In this document: in pieces, positions 35,137 through 44,108 of the stretch
Numbering within the stretch: the stretch's first letter is position 1
Layout: each line of letters starts with the position of its first letter
Source of the DNA: Chloroflexus islandicus
GTDB lineage: Bacteria; Chloroflexota; Chloroflexia; Chloroflexales; Chloroflexaceae
NCBI RefSeq assembly: GCF_001650695.1
Contig: NZ_LWQS01000056.1
Location: 1-53,395, forward strand
Length of the DNA stretch: 53,395 nt
Direction: 5' to 3'
Notes under the pieces: model-generated
Told to the model about the DNA's origin: nothing
The model's database searches: none
The model's input: the letters and a program-made list of their open reading frames with translations, nothing else
Position numbers and translations under genes: made by a program

Positions 35137-35757
35137 CTATATCAACGAGCCACCTGCGGCTAGCCAAGCCTCGCGCGTCAGTTCCATCTCGTAAAATTCA
35201 ACCTGCGCATCAAACCGGTTGCGCCGAAAATGGGGACGCAGGTGTTGATATTGTTGATCATCCAACAAGCGAAGCACCGGTTCATTACCAATGCGCCGCC
35301 ATTCGCTGCCTACGCCGACAAAACCGAGTCGCTGATAGCACCGCACCGCGCGCAGGTTAAAAGCAGCGACATCGAGCACCATCCGCCGATAACCGAGCGA
35401 GCCGAAATAGTAAGCGAGAAAGAGGCGCAACGCCTCGCCGCCTAGCCCCTGCCCTACATACGGCTGGGCCAACGAAATTCCTAACCGGGCCGATTGCCAC
35501 TGCCGGTCAATCTCGCGCAACGAGATGCGCCCGATGAGTGGGCCCGACCGCAGATCAATCGCCCATGCCTCGGTCGCACCCGTCCAATGACTATCATCTT
35601 GACCGGGTTGGTATGGGCGCGGAATATTCCATAGCGAGCTGAACGGTTCGCTATAACGCGGCCAGCGCTCTTGCATCAGCGTATCGGCTCGCCGCCATGG
35701 CCGGATGCGAACCCGCTCGCCGAGCAATTCGCGTATTTCCGCTTCCTCTGCCACCAT
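35137..35757 (-). CDS. GNAT family N-acetyltransferase
   Basis: A 206-residue GNAT of the RimJ type. RLGISLAQPYVGQGLGGEALRLFL carries the acetyl-CoA loop, and VAAFNLRAVRCYQRLGFVGVG the typical last helices. ATG at 35757 is chosen because GTAGGAGAG lies 5-8 nt upstream. An upstream in-frame start would overlap the pseudokinase gene. It lies 7 bp past that gene and 10 bp before the nucleotidyltransferase gene. Substrate unknown. Confidence 0.85.
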   Translation of the reverse strand: MVAEEAEIRELLGERVRIRPWRRADTLMQERWPRYSEPFSSLWNIPRPYQPGQDDSHWTGATEAWAIDLRSGPLIGRISLREIDRQWQSARLGISLAQPYVGQGLGGEALRLFLAYYFGSLGYRRMVLDVAAFNLRAVRCYQRLGFVGVGSEWRRIGNEPVLRLLDDQQYQHLRPHFRRNRFDAQVEFYEMELTREAWLAAGGSLI

Positions 35758-35764
35758 CTCTCTC

Positions 35765-37192
35765 CTACGGTTGCGGACGTAAATAGTTGAGCGACATCCA
35801 ACCCTCGATGGTCTGGCCATTCAGCTCAACCTGCACTTTGAGCCACGGGATATTATCGGCCATTACCGGCCCTTCCAGTTTGCGCACCACTAGCCCATTG
35901 GGCACAACGGTGATAATGTTGTCAGGTTGGGCGTTTGGCGCCGACCGGAGATTCAACCCTTCAGCAATATTGACCACATAGAGTTCAGGAGCAGCATTGC
36001 CCGGCCAGCTCAGATCGGGCAACGACCACGCCGGCAGGTCGGGCAAGCGCGGCGCTTCGCCCCAATTAAACCGCCCAATCGCCCACGTCACGGCCCAAAA
36101 TGACCCCCCGGCCACCATCAGCAAGAGCGCGACCATGACCACCCAACCCATCACGCTCCGGCTTAAGTTATAGCGACGAAACTGGTCGATGTCAAAGGAA
36201 TTAGTCAGCGCACGGCTCACCCGGCTGCGCAGATCGTCTGGAAGAGTTGGCGCCGGACGGACAGGAGGGGTTGCCGGCGGCGTTACCGGCTGGCGCTGGG
36301 CCGCGCGATCGACAGGAGGACGGGCAGTGGCTGCCGGTTCCACCACTAACCGGCGGGTCTGCACCGTCAACTCACGCCAGAGATCGTTAATCGCTAATGC
36401 CAGCGCTTGCGCATCAGGGAAACGCTGGGCCGGATCGCGAGCGGTCGCCTGCGCGATCAGCCGTTCCACCGATGGCAGGTACATCGTCGGGCGGACACGG
36501 GCTAGTGGCGGCACCGATTGGGTAAGATGGGCCAGTGCGGTGGCCTGCGCATCGTCGCCGTGAATCGGGCGTTGGCCAGTGATCAGCTCAAAGAGTAAAA
36601 TGCCTAAAGCGTATACCGCGCTAGAAAGCTGCGGCGGCTGGCCGGCGCTGAGTTCGGGCGCGCGATAGTGCGCCAGATCGGCTGGAATCAGCGCCGGAGC
36701 GAAGAACCAGCCGTCCACTAACTTAACCTGCCCATCACCAATCAACAAGAGGTTGGCGCTGCTGATCGGCGGATGAAAAAGACCGAGCGGCAATTCAGCC
36801 GAACGATGGCGCTGGCAGAGCGCAACCGCCTCGGCCACTTGCCGCACGATCAAGAGCGCCTGCGCCACGCTCAATGCGCCGATGCCAAACAAAGGCCGGC
36901 CCTCCACCGCTTCGGTGATCACAAAGGGCCGGTCGCCACTCTCACCGCTATCAAACACCTCGAGCAACACCGGATGCGAACGGCGCGCACTCTGGGCCGC
37001 CTCAGCGATGAATTGCGCTCGTTTGCGCGGATTATCGCGCAATTCCTTGCGCAACAGATGGATCAAGACCGTCCGTTGCAGACGCAAGTCAGTCGCCTTA
37101 TAGACCACAGCCAACCGTGACTCACCAAGCGCTTCGTGAACACGATACCGGCCAAAGAGGACTGGTTCCTTTGTCGCTTCAGGAGCGGTCAT
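35765..37192 (-). CDS. Membrane-anchored pseudokinase with SH3b domain
   Basis: A 475-residue protein laid out like a bacterial Ser/Thr kinase, with a cytosolic kinase-like domain (about 12-275), Pro-rich linker, membrane helix (about 346-373) and an external SH3b domain (about 404-475, NLRSAPNAQPDNIITVVPNG). Key residues are lost. The VAIK lysine is His45 (TVLIHLL). The HRD catalytic Asp is replaced (HPPISSAN, residues 140-147). The DFG is D160-G-W. The glycine loop is ESRLAV. APE at 178-180 remains. It should be catalytically dead, a scaffold or sensor. It heads a tight operon with a GNAT and a nucleotidyltransferase. Start ATG at 37192 has no strong ribosome site. Confidence 0.8.
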   Translation of the reverse strand: MTAPEATKEPVLFGRYRVHEALGESRLAVVYKATDLRLQRTVLIHLLRKELRDNPRKRAQFIAEAAQSARRSHPVLLEVFDSGESGDRPFVITEAVEGRPLFGIGALSVAQALLIVRQVAEAVALCQRHRSAELPLGLFHPPISSANLLLIGDGQVKLVDGWFFAPALIPADLAHYRAPELSAGQPPQLSSAVYALGILLFELITGQRPIHGDDAQATALAHLTQSVPPLARVRPTMYLPSVERLIAQATARDPAQRFPDAQALALAINDLWRELTVQTRRLVVEPAATARPPVDRAAQRQPVTPPATPPVRPAPTLPDDLRSRVSRALTNSFDIDQFRRYNLSRSVMGWVVMVALLLMVAGGSFWAVTWAIGRFNWGEAPRLPDLPAWSLPDLSWPGNAAPELYVVNIAEGLNLRSAPNAQPDNIITVVPNGLVVRKLEGPVMADNIPWLKVQVELNGQTIEGWMSLNYLRPQP

Positions 37193-37284
37193 GCGATTAA
37201 TCCATCAAAACGGCGTACCCACAGCAGACTAGCCGCCATCACTGCCTGATTGCAGTTGGGCCGGCCAGCTTATCTTCTCTTACC

Positions 37285-37290
37285 AGTATA
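37285..37290 (-). promoter_or_regulatory. Possible -10 for the pseudokinase operon
   Basis: Minus-strand GGTATACT with TATACT at the -10, about 93 bp upstream of the start at 37192. No good -35. Confidence 0.35.
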
Positions 37291-37329
37291 CCGCTAAGAC
37301 GCCAACTATGCATCATCGGCGGCGCTACC

Positions 37330-38679
37330 TTAGCCAGCAACGCATGCTTCAATCGCCAACGCAAACCGGGCCACGGCCTCATCTACCTGCGCCATGGTCA
37401 CGGTCAGCGGCGGGCAGAACCGGATGGTCGAAGCGCCACAGGTCAACACCAGCAACCCCTTGCGGAAGCTCTCTTCCATGACGGCATCGGCCAGCGCGCC
37501 GGCAGGGTTGCCTTGGTCATCAACAAACTCGACCCCGATCATCAACCCGCGCCCGCGCACGGCGCCAATCTGCGGGAAGCGTTGCTGCAACGCCTGCAAT
37601 TGTTCAAGCAGATACGCGCCAACCGTTGCCGCGTTCGCCATCAATTCCTCTTCGACCATACAGAGCAATTCATACGCCACGGCGCAGGTGAGGCCATTGC
37701 CGCCGTAGGTATTGCCGTGCGAACCGGGTTGCCACTGGCGCGCCAATTCGGTGCGCGCGATCATGGCCCCGAGCGGCAAGCCGCCGCCCAACCCTTTGGC
37801 CGAGGCCACAATATCAGGCACAATGCCCTCGTGCTCGAAGGCCCACATCTTGCCGGTGCGGCCAATGCCGCTCTGCACTTCATCCACGATCAGCAGGATG
37901 CCGTAGCGATCGCAGATCGAGCGCAAGCGGGCCAGCGCACCGGGAGGAGGGACGACATAACCGCCTTCGCCTTGAATCGGCTCAATGATAATCGCGGCTA
38001 CCTCTTCCGGCGGCGTGGTGGTCTTGAAGAGCGTGCGCTCGATCAAATCAAGACACGCGATTTCGCACGAAGGGAATTGGAGGTTAATCGGACAGCGATA
38101 ACAATTCGGGTAATAGGTATGGCTCACGCCGGGCAAGAGCGGGAAAAAGCCGCGGCGCTGGCGCGGCTTCGAGGCCGTCAGCGAGAGGCTACCGTAGCTG
38201 CGCCCGTGAAATGCGCCGTAGAAAGCGATAATATTCTGGCGACCGGTGGCGTAGCGGGCCAATTTAATGCTCGCCTCGACCGCTTCGGTGCCGCTATTGG
38301 TGAAAAAGACCTGCCAATCCTTGCCGCCGGGCATGAGCGAAACCAGCTTCTCGGCAGCCCGCACCATCGGCTCGTTGTAAAAATCGGTGCCGGCCATGTG
38401 GGTAAACCGCTGCAACTGCTCTTGCGCCACCTTGATCAGGCGCGGATGGCAATGACCGGCGGCCAGCACGGCAATCCCCGCGTTCATATCGAGGAACCGG
38501 TTCCCATCGACATCCCACACTTCACAACCCTGCGCATGATCGATGGCGAGCGGATACACGCGCCCCAACGGCGCAATCACTTCGCGATCGCGGGCCACCA
38601 GCGCCTGTGCGCGCGGGCCGGGCACCGGTTCGGGCATATACTCAGCAGGCATCCTTGCCGTGTCGGTATGAGCAGTCAT
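37330..38679 (-). CDS. Class III aminotransferase (acetylornithine/4-aminobutyrate type)
   Basis: A 449-residue PLP enzyme. The core has FFTNSGTEAVEASIKLAR, AFHGRSYGSLSLT, IIIEPIQGEGGYV, IVDEVQSGIGRTGKM, and the PLP lysine in VASAKGLGGGLPLGAM. These fit the 4-aminobutyrate and acetylornithine aminotransferase branch. The CRCP-like insertion (YPNCYRCPINLQFPSCEI) with three Cys is like that of archaeal/thermophilic GABA-type enzymes. ATG at 38679 has AAAGGAG about 8 nt upstream. Substrate uncertain. Confidence 0.88.
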   Translation of the reverse strand: MTAHTDTARMPAEYMPEPVPGPRAQALVARDREVIAPLGRVYPLAIDHAQGCEVWDVDGNRFLDMNAGIAVLAAGHCHPRLIKVAQEQLQRFTHMAGTDFYNEPMVRAAEKLVSLMPGGKDWQVFFTNSGTEAVEASIKLARYATGRQNIIAFYGAFHGRSYGSLSLTASKPRQRRGFFPLLPGVSHTYYPNCYRCPINLQFPSCEIACLDLIERTLFKTTTPPEEVAAIIIEPIQGEGGYVVPPPGALARLRSICDRYGILLIVDEVQSGIGRTGKMWAFEHEGIVPDIVASAKGLGGGLPLGAMIARTELARQWQPGSHGNTYGGNGLTCAVAYELLCMVEEELMANAATVGAYLLEQLQALQQRFPQIGAVRGRGLMIGVEFVDDQGNPAGALADAVMEESFRKGLLVLTCGASTIRFCPPLTVTMAQVDEAVARFALAIEACVAG

Positions 38680-38722
38680 GACGCGCTCCTTTGCAGATCG
38701 TGACGATAGTTGCAGGCAAAAT

Positions 38723-38752
38723 ATTGTAGCCGACATGCGCTAAGGGCGTCAA
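38723..38752 (-). promoter_or_regulatory. Promoter for the class III aminotransferase
   Basis: Minus-strand TTGACG, 18-bp spacer, TACAAT. A start near 38716 gives a leader of about 37 nt. Confidence 0.6.
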
Positions 38753-38759
38753 GGCAGGG

Positions 38760-39000
38760 GCATAGCAAGGGCGCGAAGGGTAGCTTATGTCATTGCGCAA
38801 GCGCGTAGCGCCCCTCCTGTCATTGCGCGGGAGTGGTGGCGACCAGCGCAGCGGGCGCCACCCGACCGAAGTAATCTTCCTCTTTAGCGCAACCCATGCC
38901 TGAGCGCATTGCAATGGCTTCGCCGCGCGCGGGCAGAGCAACGCTCTGCCCCTACGCGCGGCTCGCAATGACAAGCGGAGAGCGCATCGGGCAACGCACC
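38760..39000. repeat. Dispersed repeat fragments in intergenic DNA
   Basis: The gap 38680-39011 holds a promoter and then repeat material: CATTGCGCGGGAG, TGGCTTCGCC, the hairpin GGGCAGAGC-AAC-GCTCTGCCC (38931-38951) and CTCGCAATGACA. The same fragments occur after the ABC operon and near 9.5 kb. No coding signal. Confidence 0.7.
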
Positions 39001-39011
39001 ACGCCAACCGG

Positions 39012-40985
39012 CTACCGCACGCTGAGCCGCACGCGGTATCGTTCACCGGAATAGGTATGGCCAAGATTACTGATGCAGAGATAGTAGGTCGCACTGCGCG
39101 GCGGGCGGAACTCGATCCGTGAAGCGTAACCATCGCTATTGCTATTATCGTTGGCAACAAGCGTACTCATGTGCTCATTGAACAGCACGATGCGGGTATC
39201 AACCCCCTCGGCAAGATCAAACGTCTCGATGAGATAGGTCTGGCCGGCTTGGAGATCAAGCCTGAGCCAGTCTTCATCCCCATAACCAAGAAAATTGCGC
39301 TGTTGGGTTTCACCTGCTGCGATCGGGCGTGCGCTTTGGTCGTCGTTGTCAGGTTCGTAAGGATCGGGTTGGGGAAGCGGGCTCGTGTCTAGCGACAATT
39401 GATACGGCGCACCGATCAGGGGCGCCCTACTGGCCGTGATGCGGAGATAGAGGGTGGCATCAGCATTGGCTAAGTAGCGCAGTTGAATACCATCATCCGT
39501 TTCAATCAAACTATCAGCCACAAGAGAGACCCCCTCGCTATTGAGCAACTGAAGCGATAGCGCTAATTCATCTCGCATAGACGTTGCGCGCAAGAGGTAC
39601 GCTTCGCCGGCACGTACACGAACACGCACGAAATCCGCCTCATAGGTCGAACGGAGCGTGCGTTGTTGAGTCTCGCCAACGGCGATGGGATGCGCAGCGC
39701 CAACCTCATTGTCCGGCTCGTAGGCATCAGGAGCAATCGCTAACACCTCTTCGACACGCACCAGATAACCAGTATTGTTGATGAAGAGGCGTAAAGGTTG
39801 AATAACGAGAAAAACGGTTGTATCGTCATCAGCTACATAAGTCACTTCACAAGTGATTTCATTAACACATTTAGGAAAAGCCAGCACCGCACCAGCAGGA
39901 TCGATCAGCTTCAGCCCAATATCGACTCCGAACTGATCTGCTTGCAAGGTAACGCGATAGGCGTAGCCAGCGCGTGTTGTGAGCGCCAACCAATCACTAT
40001 CTTGCTCGTCGCTGATGGTATGTTGCTGCGTTTCGCCCGCCATAATCGGATGCGCAGCGGCGAATCCATTGTTTGGTTCGTACGCATCGGGCGGCGCGGG
40101 AGCAAAGATCGTGGCCGTTAGCCGGTACGTCGAGTCTAACAGACGCGGAGCATGCAACGACACTTTTAGATACAACGTTTCAGTTACGTCGCTGGCATAG
40201 ACGATGGCTGAAGCAACTCCTTCAGACGTATCATCATTGTCAGCCAGCTTACGACCACGCCCATCATAGAGCTCTAATACCGTATCCACTCCTTCTCCCA
40301 GATCGAAGGTGCGGAAGAGGTAGATTTGACCAGCTTGAGCCTCGAAGCGCACCCAGTCAACATCGCCGGAATGGGTAAAGCGCCGATGTTGCACCTCGCC
40401 AAGAGCGATTGGTTGCGCTTGATCGCGAGTGTCATCGGGTTCAAAGGCATCAGCAGGCGGCAACGCTACCGCGCGCAGGTGCAATTGACAGGAGGCGCCA
40501 GCAGGTGAGGGCGAAACGCTGCCTAACCAGACAAAGAGCGTCACTGATTCATCCGGCCAATAGACGATGCGTGATGACGCCCCATCAATATCATCGTTAT
40601 ATGCTAGCTGATCTCCATGTTGGTTAAAGAGAGCTAAGACCGGGTCAAAACCCTCAGAACGATTGGTGGTAAACAATTCATAGGCTTGGCCGGCTGGCAA
40701 GTCAATGCGAAACCATGCCTCGCCAGTTTGATCAAGTTGAACGGCACGCACCGCATCGACCTGCAGCAACGGCGCTGCCAAGGCCCGTTCAGCGTTAAAT
40801 CCATCGAAGCTGGGCGGCGTTGACGGTTCGCCGATCATCGTCACTGTAGGAGTGGGTGCTAACATCGCCACTGGCATTGGATGCGGCGATGGGGGTAGCG
40901 TGGCAGTGGGAATTGGCTCCGTAGCAAGAGGCAATACGCAACCGGCGAGTAGCCCTACGAGCAGGAACGTAACGAGAGCACGCAT
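39012..40985 (-). CDS. Lipoprotein with five PPC-type domains
   Basis: A 657-residue secreted lipoprotein. The signal peptide ends in the lipobox LLAGC with Cys16. A Thr/Pro linker (about 20-60) is followed by five pre-peptidase C-terminal (PPC) units, each with a start such as DAYEPDN, then API-x-x-GETQQRT, DxDWVR and a final TLYLxI (about residues 65-175, 180-290, 300-410, 420-530 and 545-657). PPC domains are beta-sandwich binding modules. No catalytic domain is present. It is probably a surface binding protein. Start ATG has AAGGGGG upstream. Between 39790 and 39860 the base composition is more AT-rich. Confidence 0.82.
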   Translation of the reverse strand: MRALVTFLLVGLLAGCVLPLATEPIPTATLPPSPHPMPVAMLAPTPTVTMIGEPSTPPSFDGFNAERALAAPLLQVDAVRAVQLDQTGEAWFRIDLPAGQAYELFTTNRSEGFDPVLALFNQHGDQLAYNDDIDGASSRIVYWPDESVTLFVWLGSVSPSPAGASCQLHLRAVALPPADAFEPDDTRDQAQPIALGEVQHRRFTHSGDVDWVRFEAQAGQIYLFRTFDLGEGVDTVLELYDGRGRKLADNDDTSEGVASAIVYASDVTETLYLKVSLHAPRLLDSTYRLTATIFAPAPPDAYEPNNGFAAAHPIMAGETQQHTISDEQDSDWLALTTRAGYAYRVTLQADQFGVDIGLKLIDPAGAVLAFPKCVNEITCEVTYVADDDTTVFLVIQPLRLFINNTGYLVRVEEVLAIAPDAYEPDNEVGAAHPIAVGETQQRTLRSTYEADFVRVRVRAGEAYLLRATSMRDELALSLQLLNSEGVSLVADSLIETDDGIQLRYLANADATLYLRITASRAPLIGAPYQLSLDTSPLPQPDPYEPDNDDQSARPIAAGETQQRNFLGYGDEDWLRLDLQAGQTYLIETFDLAEGVDTRIVLFNEHMSTLVANDNSNSDGYASRIEFRPPRSATYYLCISNLGHTYSGERYRVRLSVR

Positions 40986-41023
40986 ACGCGCCCCCTTCCC
41001 GGTAACAATCCACTAAAAAGGTA

Positions 41024-41045
41024 GGGGCGCACTTCCGTGCGCCCC
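41024..41045 (-). terminator. Rho-independent terminator of ettA
   Basis: GGGGCGCAC-N4-GTGCGCCCC, 9-bp stem, on the minus strand followed by TACCTTTTT. Lies 12 bp past the ettA stop. Confidence 0.8.
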
Positions 41046-41056
41046 CACCGTCGCCA

Positions 41057-42733
41057 TCACCGCGTCAATTTACGGTAGACAATCCGGTGCGGGTGATCGG
41101 CCTCGGCCCCTTTGCGGCGGCGATAATCGGCGGCGTATTCCGAATAGGTGCCGGGGAACCAAACCACTTGGCTATCGCCTTCAAAGGCGAGAATGTGGGT
41201 GGCAACGCGATCGAGGAACCAGCGGTCGTGCGAGATGATCAGCGCGCAGCCGGCAAAATTCTCTAACCCTTCTTCCAGTGCGCGCAGGGTATGCACATCG
41301 AGATCGTTGGTCGGCTCGTCGAGCAGCAAGACGTTCGCCCCCGACTTGAGGATGCGAGCAAGGTGGACGCGGTTGCGCTCGCCACCCGAAAGGCTGCCCA
41401 CCAGTTTCTGCTGATCGCTGCCGCTAAAGTTGAAGCGGGCGCAGTAGGCGCGTGAGTTGACTTGCCGCCCCCCCAGCACAATCTGGTCGTTCCCTTCGGT
41501 GATCGCTTCCCAGACGGTTTGCTTGGGATCGAGCACCTCGCGGCTCTGATCGACGTAGCCAAGCTTGACGGACGCGCCAACGGCGAGCGTGCCGCTATCA
41601 GGTTGCTCTTGGCCGACGATCATGCGGAAGAGGGTTGTCTTGCCGGCGCCGTTGGGGCCGACAATGCCGACAATCGCTCCCGGCGGCACATCAAAGCTCA
41701 GGTTTTCGTAGAGCAGCTTGTCGCCGTAGGCTTTGGTCACATTGGTGGCCCGGATCACCAGATCGCCGAGACGAGGGCCGGGTGGAATATAGATTTCCAG
41801 CTCGCGATCACGCTGATCTTGGCTCTCGCTGAGCAGGCGCTCGTAGGCGGCGATACGCGCCTTCGACTTGGCATGGCGGCCCTTGGGAGCCATATTGATC
41901 CATTCCAACTCACGCTGGAGAGCCTTTTGGCGCTGCGATTCGGCCTTCTCGGTTTCGGCCAGTTTCTGCCGCTTCTGCTCAAGCCAGCTCGAATAGTTGC
42001 CACGCCACGGAATGCCCTGCCCGCGTTCGAGTTCGAGAATCCAACCGGCGACATTGTTGAGGAAGTGGCGATCGTGGGTGACCGCGATCACGGTGCCCTT
42101 GTACTCTTGCAGATGCCGTTCCAGCCACGCCACCGATTCGGCGTCCAGATGGTTGGTCGGCTCATCAAGCAGCAGAATATCAGGCTGCTGCAACAGCAAC
42201 CGGCAGAGCGCCACCCGGCGGCGTTCGCCGCCCGACAACACCGCCACCGGCGTATCTCCCGGCGGGCAGCGCAGCGCGTCCATCGCCAGTTCTAGCCGGC
42301 TATCGAGATTCCAGCCGTCAACGTGATCGATCTTGTCTTGCAGTTCGGCCTGCTCGGCGATCAGCGTATCGTAATCGGCATCGGGATTGTTAAACTGCTC
42401 GGTGATCTCGTCGTAACGGCGCAGCAGAGCCACCGTCTCGGCCATGCCCTCTTCGACCACCTCGCGCACCGTCTTGGCATTATCGAGGTGTGGCTCTTGT
42501 TCGAGCAAGCCAACCGTATAGCCGGGAGCGCGGGTAATCTCACCGTTGTAATCGTGGTCGAGACCAGCCATAATCCGCAAGAGCGAACTCTTGCCCGAAC
42601 CATTGGCGCCGATCACGCCGATCTTGGCCCCGTAGAAAAACGAGAGGCTGATATCTTTCAGGATTTCGCGATTGGGGGGCACCACCTTGCCCACCCGGTA
42701 CATCGAGAAGATGATCTTTTGGGTATCGGTCAT
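41057..42733 (-). CDS. ettA: ABC-F translational throttle protein EttA
   Basis: A 558-residue cytosolic ABC-F ATPase that acts on the ribosome E site. Two nucleotide domains without membrane helices: first Walker A GANGSGKSS, signature LSGGERRR, Walker B LLLDEPTNH; second GPNGAGKTT, LSGGERNR, LLLDEPTND. The linker and length agree with EttA (about 555). The start at 42733 (MTDTQKI) has AAGGAGTG 7 nt upstream. A longer frame upstream is not supported. Confidence 0.93.
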   Translation of the reverse strand: MTDTQKIIFSMYRVGKVVPPNREILKDISLSFFYGAKIGVIGANGSGKSSLLRIMAGLDHDYNGEITRAPGYTVGLLEQEPHLDNAKTVREVVEEGMAETVALLRRYDEITEQFNNPDADYDTLIAEQAELQDKIDHVDGWNLDSRLELAMDALRCPPGDTPVAVLSGGERRRVALCRLLLQQPDILLLDEPTNHLDAESVAWLERHLQEYKGTVIAVTHDRHFLNNVAGWILELERGQGIPWRGNYSSWLEQKRQKLAETEKAESQRQKALQRELEWINMAPKGRHAKSKARIAAYERLLSESQDQRDRELEIYIPPGPRLGDLVIRATNVTKAYGDKLLYENLSFDVPPGAIVGIVGPNGAGKTTLFRMIVGQEQPDSGTLAVGASVKLGYVDQSREVLDPKQTVWEAITEGNDQIVLGGRQVNSRAYCARFNFSGSDQQKLVGSLSGGERNRVHLARILKSGANVLLLDEPTNDLDVHTLRALEEGLENFAGCALIISHDRWFLDRVATHILAFEGDSQVVWFPGTYSEYAADYRRRKGAEADHPHRIVYRKLTR

Positions 42734-42767
42734 GCGAACACTCCTTGGATTGGGTGATACCGCTCTT

Positions 42768-42776
42768 AGTGTAGCA
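42768..42776 (-). promoter_or_regulatory. Extended -10 for ettA
   Basis: Minus-strand TGC-TACACT, about 35 bp upstream of the ATG, flanked by the short inverted repeat CCGCTCT/AGAGCGG (42760-42784). Confidence 0.4.
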
Positions 42777-42828
42777 TAGAGCGGCCAACCACATACAGCG
42801 CGCGATTGACAACACAATTTCAAGCTTA

Positions 42829-42837
42829 TGGTATAAT
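42829..42837 (+). promoter_or_regulatory. Promoter for tRNA-Gln
   Basis: TGG-TATAAT, extended -10, with TTGACA at 42806 (spacer 20, longer than usual). A start near 42844 lies 5 nt before the tRNA. Confidence 0.65.
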
Positions 42838-42848
42838 ACTCAGCGTGA

Positions 42849-42922
42849 TGCCGGGTGGTGTAATGGTAGCACAGCGGACTTTGGATCCGTTAGTCTAGGT
42901 TCGAGTCCTAGCCCGGCAGCCA
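42849..42922 (+). tRNA. tRNA-Gln (UUG)
   Basis: Acceptor arms TGCCGGG and CCCGGCA pair for 7 bp. The anticodon loop CTTTGGA gives UUG for Gln. A GGTTCGAGTCC T-arm and an encoded CCA end (42920-42922) are present. A promoter stands 12 bp upstream. A convergent minus-strand ORF through it is a known spurious product. Confidence 0.93.
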
Positions 42923-43072
42923 CGGCAACAACCGTGCCACAGGCAATGAAACGACTGAACCCACACAATCTGCTCTCGGCGATGGTGGTCAGGATCTCTG
43001 GCTCGGCCAATTGATACGTGCGCAGTGAGCATGCTCGCTGCGCGTTTCTATTCAAGAAAGAACGACTGCATC

Positions 43073-44011
43073 ATGGATGGTCGCCTGCTCATTTTCACCG
43101 GCAACGCCAACCCGGCGTTAGCGCAAGAGATTGCCCGCAACCTGCGCATCAATCTGGGGCGGGCGCTGGTCGGCACGTTCAAGAACGGCGAGACGCGGGT
43201 CAAGATCCACGACAATGTGCGCGGCTGCGATGTGTTTGTGATCCAGCCCACCTGCACGCCGGTGGATCACCATCTGATGGAACTGTTGATTATGATCGAC
43301 GCTTTCCGGCGCGCGTCAGCGGCGCGGGTAACGGCGGTCATTCCGTACTACGGCTACGCCAAGCAAGAAAAGAAGACATCGGGTCGCGAGCCGATTACGG
43401 CGAAGCTGGTCGCCAACTTGATCCGCACTGCCGGCGCCGACCGGGTACTGACGATGGATCTCCACGCGCCAGCGATCGAAGGCTTCTTCGACATTCCGGT
43501 CGATCATTTGCAGGCGTCGCCGCTTTTGGCCGACTATATTCGCGAGCTGAACCTGCCCAATCCGGTGGTGGTTTCGCCCGATGCCGGCGGCGTGGGGCGG
43601 GCCAACCGCTTCCGCGAACGAATCGGGGCCGGGTTGGCGATTATCGCCAAGCAGCGGCTCGAACCCGACACCGCCGAAGTGATCGAAATGGTCGGCGAAG
43701 TCGAGGGCAAGACGGCCATCATTGTTGATGATATGATCTCGACCGGCGGCACGCTGATCGAAGCGGCCCAGACCCTGCTGGCCCGCGGCGCGCGCGCCGT
43801 CTACGCCTGCGCAACCCACGGCATCTTCGCCGATAATGCATTGCAACTGATCGCCAAATCTGATCTGATCGAGACAATTATCACCAACACCATTCCTCAA
43901 CCGCCTGAGGCAACCGCCGCGCGGGTACGCACGATCAGCGTCGCGCCGCTGTTTGCCGAAGCGATTATGCGGATCCACAAAGATCTGTCGCTGAGCGCGC
44001 TGTTTTCGTAA
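43073..44011 (+). CDS. prs: Ribose-phosphate pyrophosphokinase
   Basis: A 312-residue PRPP synthetase, which makes PRPP from ribose-5-phosphate and ATP for nucleotide and His/Trp synthesis. LLIFTGNANPALAQEI and GETRVKIHDNVRG start it, KQEKKTSGREPITAK follows, TMDLHAPAIEGFFDIPVDHL is the metal region and VDDMISTGGTLIEAA is the PRPP-binding loop. The start at 43073 (MDGRLL) fits the family. An upstream in-frame start at 43025 adds residues unlike it. It lies 150 bp past tRNA-Gln. Confidence 0.94.
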   Translation: MDGRLLIFTGNANPALAQEIARNLRINLGRALVGTFKNGETRVKIHDNVRGCDVFVIQPTCTPVDHHLMELLIMIDAFRRASAARVTAVIPYYGYAKQEKKTSGREPITAKLVANLIRTAGADRVLTMDLHAPAIEGFFDIPVDHLQASPLLADYIRELNLPNPVVVSPDAGGVGRANRFRERIGAGLAIIAKQRLEPDTAEVIEMVGEVEGKTAIIVDDMISTGGTLIEAAQTLLARGARAVYACATHGIFADNALQLIAKSDLIETIITNTIPQPPEATAARVRTISVAPLFAEAIMRIHKDLSLSALFS

Positions 44012-44025
44012 TCACGCGGCAATGA

Positions 44026-44057
44026 TGCGCCCGAAGGCAACGGAGCATTCGGGCGCA
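44026..44057 (+). terminator. Hairpin after prs
   Basis: TGCGCCCGAA-N12-TTCGGGCGCA, perfect 10-bp stem, 14 bp past the prs stop. No T-run. Confidence 0.5.
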
Positions 44058-44108
44058 CCCGCAGAGTGATGCGCGCCACTCTGTTCCGCGGAAAGGAGGA
44101 TGATTCGC

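Noticed and set aside
37513-38703. Plus-strand 396-residue frame opposite the class III aminotransferase
   Set aside because: Shadow of a gene with a clear PLP lysine motif; composition is not protein-like.
42840-43055. Minus-strand 71-residue ORF across tRNA-Gln
   Set aside because: The GLEPRLTDPKSAVLPLHHPA end is the well-known antisense translation of a tRNA and not a gene.
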